From Tubiluchus corallicola (Eukaryota > Priapulida > Priapulimorpha > Priapulimorphida > Tubiluchidae): a stretch of DNA of 64,000 nt. The notes beneath the pieces are model-generated. The model made no database searches. It saw nothing but the letters and a program-made list of their open reading frames with translations, and had not been told where the DNA came from. Location: NCBI GenBank assembly GCA_030141605.1, contig JAQGDQ010000241.1, positions 124,001-188,000 on the forward strand. The letters run 5' to 3'. Positions 31,944 through 44,316 of this stretch are shown here, piece after piece. The translations under genes and the position numbers were made by a program. The first letter of the stretch is position 1; every line of letters starts with the position of its first letter.

Positions 31944-34900
31944 ATGACTCAGCCAGACCAACTAGCCATTACAGAACCAGCACATGGAAAGATGGGATTC
32001 TGTGTAAAGGGAGATAGTGTTACCCTCGTTGCTGTGGTAATTCAATCTTGTAACTAATAACATTTGCTCAAATAAAAAAATTGTCACAGAAATGATTAAA
32101 TGTGCTAGACTGGGTAAGTTTCCTGCTAATGTTTAAGCAGCTTAATCTTATTTGATAAGTTATTGAAATGGGCAATAAATAAAATTAATAACGTTCACGG
32201 CAATATTTGGTTCCAAATTCTTTTACCCTAGGCAAACTCATGTTTGATTGTTTTCTATAAAATTTCGTTTTTTATAGAATCTTTGCTGCAGATAGTTAAA
32301 AGGTATAACAGTCGAAAAGTAAAAATGGACATATAAAACGCGAGAACTTGTTTTGTACAGCTCAAGTTGGTAGAACTGACAGTTGGTTCGTTGAATGTTA
32401 TGACCGAAGGCATGGTATCCAAAACTTTGTCTTGCGATCCTTCCAAATAAGATTGTTTGGTATTCCAGTCACGTTATTTGGTATTTTGAATCACCAAAGT
32501 AACTCATAGTCAGTTTATACAGGCAATTCAAAGCATCTATTATTAAAATCACACAACTTTTATTAAAAACTTTAATTTACAACTGTTTTAAAAACATGTC
32601 CAAAGATTTTGACAGCAATCAGCTGTCATCATCAGTGTCACACTATACAAACAACAACCAATTTATATAAGCAGAACCTACAGTACAGAAAATTATGCAC
32701 TAATTATATATTTTCAAAAAAGCCAATCGGGATAAAGCCAATGGCCAGAGATGCGTAAATCCACTTTTCTGGATCCGCAATTTGCAGAGTTCACAAGAAA
32801 TGGATTTGGCGTGGTTTACTGCCTTCTACTCTACTGGCATCCGCGACTCTGACATCTTTGCTAAAAAATAAAGATGCCTACGTTCTAACGATAATTTAAC
32901 TTAATTTGTGAGCATTTGTTTAGCGTGGATGGGAGGCTGCTAATGAGTGACTAGCGTGTGCTTGTTTTTGACTTGCACATGATCGAAAGCAATAGGCTGT
33001 TTCAAAGTTCGATCCGCAAAATAATAAGTTTGGTCCATGTCTCCTCCGCTGCGAGCAATATAAGTCAGGAGTCCACAGTTCTCAAGGGAATGCGGATCTG
33101 GGTTAATGCTCCGCTTACCTCTGCTGCTGGCTTATTGTAGCTACTTGGAAACCTCGCTCAGTTCGTGACACAAGCATGATCAAAAATGCTCCCGGGGCTC
33201 TCTTTTGAACAAAAATAAATCGCGTTTTTTTCGATTGCCTTAAAAATGCGCTGCTTTAAAAAGATCCTATAACACTTGCTCTAAGCTCCAAAATACTTTG
33301 AGGCCAATTAATCTTCACTTTATGACAGAACTGTTATACAATAACGAAAGAGCTTTTCTTTCTGTTTTAATTTGAGTAACATTAATAATTCCTCTGTAGA
33401 TTATCTGTTAGAACAGTAGGATAATATTACTGAACGCCAGTCTTTTTAACATTTACTACATTTAACAGGTAGTTGTTGCCGCTGTAGCAATTGTGGCACT
33501 TGTTCTTGCAGCCGTCAGTTTGTCGCAAGGTCCAGCTCAAGTCACAGTAAATGGAAGAGTGGGTGAATCAGGTGAGGGTACGTTACTTGAAGTAAGGCAA
33601 GTTACGTAATCTCAATGCATGAACCACATGGGGCACCTGACAAGTAATTAAAGGAAAACCGAACCCCATCTTGAACTACAACTCAAAAATCAGTCTACCC
33701 TATAAAATATTGAAAAAGGGCTTAAGGGCATAACATTTTTATATATATTGGTATACATATGGCTATACATATATATATATATCTAAAACAAGTTACATCA
33801 TACATAGAAATCTCTCTCTATCTGTGCGTGTGTTTGTGTGCATGCGTGCGTGCGTGCGTTTGTGTATGTGTGTGCGCTACTATGTCAATTTCTGTCCACT
33901 TCGTGCCCACTTATGACTTGTATTTTTGTCTTGATCATAAATCTAAGTACTAATAGCTATGCTCTACATGCTGCCACAAAATTTTTTTTTTGGGGGGGGG
34001 GCTCAAAATTTCCATTAACTGGTTATCATTTGGCTTCATCTACTTGACCATTGACCTCTGGTGACTGGTTGCACAACACAAGACAAATACATTTTGAATC
34101 TTGTCCTTTGTGCATTCTATTTAGGTTCTCAAACCTTTTGTGCTCAAATTTTGTATTAACTTATCTTGGCTCCCGACCTAAAGCAGATAACACACTGGGA
34201 TAATTGTAACGATAATTGCGCTATGAAAAGTTTATTTAAAGTAATGTAAAGTAATACAAAGTAAAGTAACGTAATGTGATCTAAAGTAACGTAATGTAAT
34301 GTAATGCAAAACATTGTATTGACCGTAATAATCATTATTATTTCGTGTATTTGAAAGTTACATTTCGTAAATTGAAATAGAAATTAACATTTCAAAAATA
34401 TACATCTATAGTAATTCAATTTTACCTGTGCAAGCGCTTTTTTGTAGTGTATGACAACAACAGGGCATCATATATGGCTAACACAAATCAAAGAAACAAA
34501 ATTTGGACGTTTGCTATAGGTCACGATGCTTCACCTTATGAATATCAGTAAGTATAATTTTATTAATGTTTTTTATGCAGCAACAATAACAGCAACAATA
34601 CTATCGACAATAATACGTTTCATTTTTAATTTAATTTAATTTAATTTTTTTCATAAGCCATAATTATATAAATCATACAGTGCAATGCGTCACAGAAAGT
34701 TATAGATATTTACAACAAAAATAATTTGAAAAAGCGAAATTATAATCATTTTTGTGTACATGTGATTACGATACAGATGTTGTCAGGAAACAATTGAGCG
34801 TAGTACAAAGCTATGTAGATATTATGCTTTTAAGTCTACTATTATTAACATCATTTTATTTCAACATTTCAACATTAATATTATTTCATTAAACAGTGTT

Positions 34901-37900
34901 ATCAGTCAAGATTATTTACACGATTAGTAGTAAAACAATCAACATGGGCCTAATTAATAAGTCAGTTACACCAATAGGAACCAAATATTTCTATAAAATA
35001 TATAGGCATTACAATTTCTTCCAAACTAACGTGCAACAATGTAATCTAGAATTTACTGCAGTTGTTCTGGTTTAAAAAAATTAAAATCATTACTTTCTGA
35101 ACATTACATGCAGTCTCTAGTCAAACAATTACCTGCTGTTTCCTGTCAAAGCCTTTTTCTTTACTGACCTCCTTGCAAAAATATTATGTCCATTTTCTAA
35201 CTGACATCTACTACAGTTCAATGTGCAACATATATGCCGTAAATTAAAGCCCATTGCTGATTTAATAGTAAAGAAAGCTAAATATGGGAGACACCATGAC
35301 TTTCGCACGGCAATATTCCACAAAATATCGTATCGATAAATTTCAAATTACAATTATCTAGACACCATGCCTGACTTCCATAGAAACTGTGACAATAAAT
35401 AAGTCATGAAAATTTGGTTTGGCTCTTTACAAAAACCAAAGTTACAGATGACGCAATTTGCACGATGCACAAAATCTACTCTTTTATCAGTAATGTTGGT
35501 AAAATATCAGTATCGTCGGAGAAGTCAAAAGACAAAGTGTGTCCAAGATGAATTACCGTATCACACCAGCTGAGACACATAAACTGTTCACCTAGCAACT
35601 GAACAGTTTCACATTATCATTTTGCCCTTTTCTGAATATTTTGAACGTAGGCTTTCTAAACAGGTCGTATTTTAAAGTGCTTCTTATTTTATAATAACTA
35701 ACTGATACATAGAAGATAAAAAAACCAAAGGCAGATTTACGTGAAATAGCGTTGTATGTATACTGTAAAGTGTTTCGTTTATTTTGTCTTTTTAACATAT
35801 GCAAACAGTACTTTGTTTGACCTGTATAAGCTTTCTGTATTTTCAAAAATAGTCAAGGATACACCACAAATGGACCTGTATAAGTTTTCTGTATTTCCAG
35901 AAATAGTCAAGGATACACAGATGGTTTTAATGTTGAGTTGATCAGCGCGATTTGCAAAGAAGCCAGAGTCACGTGCCATCTTGTTTATGATGACTACAAC
36001 AACTGCTGGAGCGGACGTCCGGGAAAACATCCACTTCCAGGGCAAGGTAAAAGTTATTCAAGGCAACCATATTTAACTATATAACTATAATTATAAGCAC
36101 GGATTAATCATTATAATCTTAATGTTCAGATGATTATTAACGATAGTGCAAAAACATAATTATTAATAAAATTTACACACAAAAATTCGAAACCTGGAAA
36201 CGTGAAAGATAGAATATAACTTAGATTTGAACCCTTCTGCTTGCAGGGTAGACGCATTTGTCACTAGGCCACCCTTATTCCCCACTGATTAAGGCAGTCC
36301 AAATGTTGTCACTTTTGTCAACATTTCCCCACTGATTAAGGCCAACCAAATTCAGTATTTCCAAATTTGCTCTTACTGGAGTTAGTCTGCTGGGATGGAC
36401 GTTTGACTACCTTCACCGCCGTGAAATACAATGACTTGGTGGTCTAAGGTGTCTGTCTTGTAGCCATATAGTCTCTGGTTCAAGTTAGGCTGCAATCGAA
36501 GTGTAGTATTTTGTGTCTATTAATGTCTAATGTCAAAATTTAATTAATTGTAGTTTGTACCACCACAGAAGCACTAATTAATGCGCTGTCATATTTCAAA
36601 GTTAGCAAATTTTAAAAGGAAAGAAAAGGCAACTTTAACGTACGTCTCAAAATACTTTCTACACAAAGTTATTTCACTTAACGTTACGCATATCATCTTG
36701 AAATACTTTTAACTAGAAAAACTCTTAGTAATTTAAAATGTTTGCACCAACTGATAAAATGTCTTTGACTGACCTTCCAAGTATGTAGGTGATACAAAAT
36801 TTGAAAGCGAATATTTTAAGCTGTATTCATGTTTTTGTGCTTTAAGAAATGGCTTTAATCATCTTAATTTCAGGTTTATTAGGAGGCTGGTATGACGCCT
36901 GTGTGGGATGGTCGCAACAAGCAACGCGTATGAACAGCGTGAAATTTTCCAATGCTTGGATAAAACCTGAGTCTACACGGTTTATTCTGAAAAGCGAGAG
37001 GAAAGATTCTATAGTTTCGGATCCTTGGTATGATCTCACAGATCAGAAAATAGGTAAACCAATTCATTTTTACTAATCGGTTTTCAAATGGATGAAAAAT
37101 ACTGTCGGAAAGCCAACTGCTATGGATCACTACTATTGACGATAGGCTAAAGGAATGCGATGAAGCTGTAAACAGGGGTGTCCGTGGGGACAGAAATTTC
37201 TGGAATAGCACCCATGTGAAAATCCTTACGTAGGAGTCAGAAACAAGTTGGACTAGTGTTGTAATGGAATAGGATCATATCATCATAGTTACTTATACCT
37301 CTAAGTATTGCTCAAATCATATTGCCAAGTTGTTTAATTAGTTGTAATCTGGTTGTTTGTTAAAACGCTCGCCCAAACAGTCGGAAATTCAAGCCCAACA
37401 TTTTCCACAAATTCGACTCACTTTTTAAAATGCTCGATTTCTGTTTATGTGAAAACTTGAGGCATAAGAATAGATTATTACATGAAACTATAAATCGCTA
37501 TCCCCAAAATGTTTTTAGTGACCGCAATAGGTTTATTAGACTTAAAATTTAACTGCGTATAAAATTTGTGTTTTACAAAACGCCCAAAATGAACAAATTT
37601 ATTAGTGTTTTGCTTCATTCGTCCATTTTATTTAAATGTTTTGTATCGATATTTACATGAAAAGTTGTTGTATAGGTTTCTTGGATGGCTGGGTTTCAGA
37701 CGAACATTGTGTGGCAAGGCAACCATATATACACGGCAACGAGTTGGCCAGTAACCAAATTTTCCATTACAAGACCCAGGCTGATGCGTTTGCAGCATTA
37801 AAAAATGGAACGGTAACAGAGTAATGAATACGTGGCTATGATTAACATTTGGCCTACAAATTGGCCTACGGGATTTTTTACGATTTTCTACATTTATACT

Positions 37901-39952
37901 AACATCTGTCATTTTTATAAGTAATTCGGAAACCTTAAATCAAGCCAGAATCCGCATTTCAACGGCGTCCTACTCAAGTTGAAATATCGTTACAAGACCG
38001 GAACCTTCCTCTAAAATGAGTTACTGTACAGAAGTATCTTAGCATCTTCTTTGTAAAACAAACCCAATAGAACCGAATTGTCTCTTGTGAATCCAAAGTT
38101 ATGCCACGAGTTACGTCTCTATAACAGTTTATTGGTAATTAGTGTACATGGTTCATATTTCCTGAGAAATTTAGACAGCCAGAGTTAAGATAGGTTAAAA
38201 ACGTATTCGAGTTAGTTAAAAAACAATGTTTAATTCCCTTTAAAATAATATTTCCTTCTGAACAACTAATCAGCATCAAAGGCTATTTCTGCAAAATCTA
38301 CACCCAGTTTTCTCAGGGCACCGTTTAAATGGCCATTTGAAATAGTCGAGGAAATACTACTAAGGAAAATACTTCTTTTATTACATAAAATATGGCATAT
38401 GTACGGTACAAAGCTAACCAGATTATAGCCCTTGGTAAAACCCCATTTTCACGTTGAACCCGACCTGCTTATTCGTTACGGTGCGTTCAGATTTAGCGAG
38501 TTTTTTTCTGACAGCAAAGTTGCAAGTGTGAACTGCTTTGCGAGTTACTGTATAGCGAGAACACCTTGGTGAATTACTCTCGACGCAGCGAATTGAGAAG
38601 TAACAGTAAGCGTAAGCTCGCGCTTAATGTCGACGAGTAATTATGCTCTCCGATCTGAACATGCCTACGAATTGCTTGGCAAGTTTACTGGGCGAAAAGA
38701 TTTGCGAGTCGCGAACGCGTCGTTATAGTTGCACTCGAGAGCAATGTGAAATCACACAGTGCAGTTGCACTGGTCTTAATAATAATTGGACTTGGCAGCT
38801 CAGGTTGCCTTTTCATATGAAAATAAGCTATAAATTGAAGCCGTTTTACTTGGTATGACAGATTGCATGGCTTAGGTGAAAAAAGTGTGAGTTTGACTTA
38901 GAAAGAGAACAGAACGAGTATCGAATTTAGCAGTCACTCGGCAATTTAAGTTAAGGCTTGGTATTGGTTAAGTGAAAAGCACACGCCGTAAGTACTCAGC
39001 TATTCTGCTAAATGTCTTTAATGTTATCTTTGACGTCCGTACAGAAAATTCTGTAAACCGGTAGTTAATAGATAACCTAAATAGATAGTTTTAGGCCTAT
39101 AATTTGAGCAGCATTATTGGGACACGCTATGAAACCATGTCCCAGGCGAAAACAATTGACCTAGGACCTGGTTTAATATCTGATCTGAATGTTACATCTG
39201 TCCGAAAGAAAGTGGTTGTCAGCTCATGAAAATGCAAGTTAGAAATTATATCTAAAGTCGTATATACGATGATTTAAATGTACTTTCAGATTAATGCACT
39301 GTTTCATAATGCCAATGCTGCTCTCGAGGAAGGGTTAGAATATGCACCGATTTTGTCCGAAATGGACTTGGAACCCTGCATGGAAGATGGATTAAGCATG
39401 ATGTTAAAAAAAGACAGCAATTTAGCGTCGTGGTTTAATCCCGCTCTCGCCTCAATAAGAGAAAAGGGAATTTATCAAAGAATATGCAAGGAAGCACCAA
39501 TGAAACATGGTATCAAATTACTTATATCGATGAAATAATACGTTTTGATGGTGGTTCTTAATTTGAACAGGAGGCACGCGACTAAATGTGCAAACCCCCC
39601 TTTTATACATGATGTAAACCATAGTAATTATACTCTATGCTGAAACAAAAACTGTGCAGAGATGCTCCGCTCAAGCATGGTACAAATTAATATTATTAAA
39701 AGAATAGAATTGTTGATAGTGTAACTTGTTTTGAATAAATATATATATATATATATATATATGTATATTCACGTGCAGCGCCTGAATAAAAGTACAAACG
39801 TGCAAACGATTATGATCATAATAACATTTTTATTTATTACCTCTTTGAATAAATAAATTAGAAAACTAATTATCAGAAAAAATTTTAAAACAAAGCACTG
39901 TAATTTTTAGCCTTATAACTCAATGTTGATTTCAACACTGCTCCCTTCACTC

Positions 39953-39983
<31 letters not shown>

Positions 39984-40381
39984 CTCTCCCTCTCAGACTC
40001 TCTCTCCCTCTCCCCTGCTTTCACAATAATTTTAGCTAATTATTTTAACTTAACCACATTTCTCAGTTACAATCTTTGCGTTTAAGTTTCATACAGTAAT
40101 CCAACCAGTTTTGTTTAGTCTCTCCCTGGCGTTATGACTATCTCTATTTTCGCCTCTGCCTGTGCATCACAACCTTTATTCAACAGTCGAAAGCATCACA
40201 GCTGATATTGCCAAAAGGCCGACCATCACTTAGGTGTTGACAATTTCCTTGACACTGAAATAACTAATTATTTTCATTATATAGCTTTCATAAACAATTA
40301 ATAGTAACCTTACTACCGTGATTTTTATCTTTTTTTTCAGCTGGAAATGAAATATTAAAAATTAGCTGCTTTCGCGACTAA
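31944..40381 (+). CDS. Membrane-anchored family-3 SBP-like protein, copy 3 (341 aa)
   Basis: Eight exons: 31944-32036, 33469-33577, 34448-34547, 35901-36046, 36874-37053, 37676-37812, 39290-39509 and 40341-40381 (stop TAA). Intron phases match the other copies. The product has a 31-residue tail (MTQPDQLAITEPAHG...), a membrane segment at about 32-50 and an SBP_bac_3-like ectodomain. Differences from copies 1 and 2 fall in conserved motifs: HDASPYEY (Ala95 for the aromatic), INALFHN (Asn257 for Asp) and a 4-residue longer stretch after it (YAPILSEMD). The C-terminus is also changed (ILKISCFRD), with the last Cys kept. Arg168 and all eight cysteines remain. The open frame, splice sites and spacing are intact, so this looks like a functional, diverging paralogue. 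An AG lies 5 nt before the ATG; an AATAAA is at 40675-40680. Confidence 0.86.
32604..32635 (-). other. Hammerhead-like retroelement tail motif with perfect stem II
   Basis: Minus strand: CTGATGA, then TGACAGC-TGATT-GCTGTCA (a perfect 7-bp hairpin), then AAAATC. It matches a hammerhead core except that GAAA reads AAAA, losing the guanine that corresponds to catalytic G12. An AT-rich tail with AATAAA follows on the minus strand (toward 32570). It lies in intron 1 of copy 3. Confidence 0.4.
33820..33882. repeat. (GT)n/(GTGC)n microsatellite
   Basis: Interrupted GT/GC-rich tract in intron 2 of copy 3, preceded by an AT run near 33765-33782. Confidence 0.8.
35819..35919. repeat. 54-bp tandem duplication spanning a 3' splice site
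   Basis: GACCTGTATAAG...TCAAGGATACAC occurs at 35819-35865 and again at 35873-35919, with three differences in about 45 bp. The second copy carries the used acceptor (TTCCAG|AAATAG, exon 4 of copy 3). In the first copy the AG has become AA (TTTCAAAAATAG), so it cannot splice there. Confidence 0.85.
36221..36280 (-). repeat. tRNA-derived SINE head or tRNA pseudogene
   Basis: On the minus strand GGGTGGCCTAGTGAC resembles a Pol III A box and GGGTTCAAATCT a B box, about 35 nt apart, with GCAAGCAGAAGG between. The acceptor stem is not convincing, so it is not a functional tRNA. It lies in intron 4 of SBP-like copy 3. Confidence 0.5.
36430..36560 (+). repeat. tRNA-derived SINE
   Basis: A-box-like TGGTGGTCTAAGGTG (36437-36451) and B-box-like GGTTCAAGTTAG (36477-36488), then a body and a tail (36531-36551) identical over 21 bp to 48311-48331. 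The shared order of B box, GCTGCA and tail in the two loci indicates one SINE family. Confidence 0.55.
39738..39762. repeat. (AT)n microsatellite
   Basis: About 12 AT units in the last intron of copy 3. A CT-rich tract follows at 39950-40012. Confidence 0.85.
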
Positions 40382-43300
40382 AAGGTTCCAGCCAGAAGAG
40401 GACTTACAATTAAAAGCCGTTGACGAATCGTCGTCACGACTGGACTCGACTCGCATCACTTCTGCTAAAATATAATAACATTCTTGACTACTAGTGTGCT
40501 TTAGAATCAATGTTACCTATAGTAAACATTGGAGTGATGCAAGTTTCGATCCTCGAATTTCATATTTTCTTAATCTATATTAGTGATTTATGCAACTTAA
40601 ATAGCCCATTACATTAACTCAATTTGCACACGATACAGCGATTTTCTTTAACTTAGTAACTTTTCGATCGGCGTAATAAATAGACAATTTTTATTTGGTT
40701 GTAAATGGTTTAAAGCTAATAAATTCCCCCTGAATCATGCAAAAGCTAAATGTATTATATTGAAATCTTGCTAGAAATTAAACTATCACCACGGAATACT
40801 ATAATATTTATATTCACAGCACAACTGTAGAAATAGTTAGTCAAATCAAATTTTTTGGTATTATTGAGTACTGCGTAGAATTTTGAAACGCTTTCTGACC
40901 TCGTTGTTATTATGATTCCCAAACTGCTCTTCCCTTATTCTTAAACGTTCTTTTGTCCAGTACTCTTATTCTAGTTTGCCCTGCTTTATATTAAACTGCC
41001 TATACCCTACGTTCTGTTGTTTTTTAATCATTCAGACGTGCTTACAGAGGCACGTATCTGACAAATTTTCCCTCTGGTTCTTGCCAGTAATCCTGTAGAT
41101 ATATTGTGCATGCTGTCATATCACAGTCACTAATAACACTACATTTTCCTTGTCATAGTGTTTCCATAAAATTGTATTTATTGCATTTGCAAATAAAATT
41201 ACTTATAATTGTAGGATAAAATCCCGTTTATTATTGTGGGTTAGTGATCAAATTGCTGTCCTTTTGTTATGTTAAGAATTTGAAACTCCAAGATGTAACA
41301 GTCTTTATATAGCTTGGTTTATACATATAATTATGCTCCATCTGGCCTCAATCAAATATACAAGGCGATTTATTAAAGATTAATACACATATAACATATA
41401 ATTATTATATACACACCAGTTTTATTGCTTTTTTATATAACAGGTTCACAGCATCTCACATGCTCTACCTGTAAATTTTGATTTGATTTTATTAATTTTA
41501 GCTAACACGTGAGGAAGACATTCATTTACGTTAAGCTATTGTATTTAAAATGAGCTGTATATAGCAGTGGAATTTCACTGTTCAAGCTTTTGAAAAACCC
41601 CTAGGTTTCGAAAATTTTGTTCGGCTACCACTTTTCCATTGCCAGTCTGCCAGATACACTACTGATCATAATTACATTTTTTATTAAATTTAGGATCCCT
41701 ATTAGACATTCAATTTATATTATTGTTGTTCACGACGTTACGAATTCGAATAAGATCTAATTTCTACATGGATACATTACAAATAGTTAGCTATAGCTGT
41801 TAGTTCCATATGGTCTATTGTTGTTGGTAGCCATCAAAATTTGCGTTAAATAATATTGTGTACATTGAATAAAAATATTTGTACAGTGCTTTAGTATTAA
41901 ACGTTCAATAATTTCGAAAGATTGCACTGCAGTGCAATGATATGTCAAAAAATCTAAATTATCAATAATTATTGTTGCAGACGAAATTTACGTAAGGAAT
42001 TTTGTATAGTGTTCCACCAGAAGCAGTGCAAATTAAGCTTCCAAACTGCCATGAAGAAAACAAATTAGTTTGCTTCTAGTGCCAGCTTTTATTGGAGATT
42101 TTATCGGTAGTTACAAGATTAGCAGCAAAATAGAAGAGATAAGAAGCTTATATGGCATGGCGAATAGCTAACATTGTGCTTTTTTCTTCTAAAGATGCGC
42201 CTTTTTTCATATTGGACTAACGTACTATAAATTAAGTGCACACTACACCATTTACAGGGATAACAGTCTACAATGTACAATTTTAGCTGTTAGAGGCAGT
42301 CATTATTAAGTCCATATTACGTGCTCGAGGTGGCGGTGACTTCATCAGAAGTACCATAAAAAGTCACTTTAAACTTGTTATTTTTAACAAACTGCTTAAC
42401 TTATTTGTTCAGTTTAGAGTTTTGTGGTGTTTCTAAATTATGCTTTCTGTGTGTGTATAAAGAACAATAAGGCCTGGCATATTTAAACGCTTGAATACCT
42501 AACTACATTTTGTTTTAGAGCCTGTCTTAAGTCATTAATGCAAAACAAAATTTAATTTATACTGATGCTACATCGGAAAAAGACTTCAGATTTTTTTATT
42601 TTTTCCCATAATAACAACGTCAAATAGCAAAAATGATATAAACAACTAATAGAAAGGAAATAGGGTGGCGAAAAGCTAAAGTTATCGAGTCAACCATCCT
42701 TTTCAAAATGTACAATATGCGGCAAACAAAGAGAAGTTCATAGGTTAGAGTTAGCTATAATAAATTAAACAAAATTCATGCAGCAGACTTATAGCAGTAT
42801 GAGTAATGGTAAATATAAAATATACAAAATCGCAATAAACAAAAATGGAAATACAACCTACATGAAAGATAATAATAATTCTTGCACTCCCAAATAACAA
42901 AGAATAATAATAAAAAAATCATAAGACAAAAGTCGGGAAAAACAATAATAAGCAAAATAATGAATATAATCATGCAGTTAAAATTATAACAAATATAAAA
43001 ATGTATATGTATGCAGATGCATATTATTATGCATTCAGTAAATGTTCCAGTCATGCCTTACAGTAGCATTTTAGTTCTATCATGTTTTGAATTGCCTAAC
43101 CTCATCCACTCAAAATCGTTCTAAAACAAGTGGCCTAAAATTCATGGCAACAACAGCAGTATATTTAAACGATTACTACTGATGACAAAAACAGACTAAA
43201 TAATATTATTATTTAAATTATTGATTAAATTATATTAATTTTATGTGAAATGTATATGTGTTTTATGTGAAGTGTATGCTATTTCCATGAAAACTTATTG

Positions 43301-43697
43301 TCGATAAGGATACCTCGTTACTTGATTTGGTCAGTTTGCTCACGATTATTATTGCACATTTTGATTTGAAAGCTGATTCGGTCTTGTTTGGAATACTGAG
43401 CAGTCATTATCATAAATTTAGTTTTATTGTAGTTAACTGATAATTGATTAGCTTTCATCCAGGTGTCTGTTTTTTTGTATTTTTATGTTTGCTGATTGTT
43501 CCAGATTCTTTATACTTTTGTCTACCAGAATTTGTATCATTAGCAAACATTCTTGTCCTGAAATTGGATGCTAGTCGTAAATCGTTAACGTATTAACGAA
43601 GAACGTAACAGGCCTACTTGCTCAGCTCTATTTTTTATTGCAGAACTTGAAACTTTTTTTATAACTTGAAGTGACCACAAAATGGATCAATTACCAA

Positions 43698-43963
43698 CAC
43701 GGCCTATTTCAGCCTAAGCGAGGCCCGGGGGAAGTGGGGTGTGTGAGTGAGGCCTCCTCGGGGGGGGGGGGCGCCCCCATGGTTGGCGCCCAGAAAATTT
43801 TTGAACTGCTAGAATGCCGGAGAAGCATTTTTGAAGAAAAAATATGGAGTTATACAGTATGTTCGCATAAAGCAAAAAAATAATGTTGCCTCGGCGCGAG
43901 GCCCCCTGGAGGGTGAGGCCCTGGGGAAGTATCCCCACTCCCCCCCCCTTGAAATAGGCCCTG
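43698..43963. mobile_element. hAT-like MITE, 266 bp, with perfect 8-bp TSD
   Basis: The termini CACGGCCTATTTCAG and TTGAAATAGGCCCTG are inverted repeats. The element is flanked by the identical octamer ATTACCAA at 43690-43697 and 43964-43971. It is GC-rich, with poly-G and poly-C subterminal runs that are also complementary. No coding capacity. 8-bp duplications are typical of hAT transposition. Confidence 0.85.
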
Positions 43964-44080
43964 ATTACCAAGTCATTATCGGTCCCAATACTGTGATTCT
44001 GTTAAGGTTGTAAAAATAAAAAAACGCCCAAGAATAAAAATTATAAAAATAACAACCAATTTGTAAATGAATCCATTGTC

Positions 44081-44316
44081 TAGATTAGATTAGATTAGAT
44101 TTTAGATTTATTATGTACAATGCCAATGTGTGCATGTATATACAGAAAAATATGTGGCATTCAAGGTTTATAAATCATCAGCAGATGAAAACACATCAAG
44201 TCAACACTATAAGAAAACTTGTGCAGTGTTGACTTAATAAATGGCATGAATGAACACAAAAAAAACACAATTTAAAGGAAGAAGAAATGGTGATGAAAAC
44301 ACAGAAATGAGAAAAA
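44081..44316 (-). repeat. Dispersed repeat, copy B (same family as 13836-14070)
   Basis: It starts with (ATTAG)n on the plus strand and aligns along its whole length with 13836-14070, with scattered substitutions and small indels. A minus-strand non-LTR retroelement tail or SINE is likely. Confidence 0.7.

Noticed and set aside
32640-33220. Possible Penelope-like element C-terminal coding sequence on the minus strand next to the hammerhead-like motif
   Set aside because: Conceptual translations contain many stops and only short, weak resemblance; not enough to annotate as coding.
38470-38860. More GC-rich block starting GGTGCGTTCAGATTTAGCGAG with a 71-codon frame
   Set aside because: It looks like one end of a DNA transposon, but no matching inverted terminus or target duplication could be found, and the frame has no domain.
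42776-43054. 92-codon minus-strand frame rich in Ile, Cys and Phe
   Set aside because: Composition is that of translated AT-rich DNA; no motif and no splice context.
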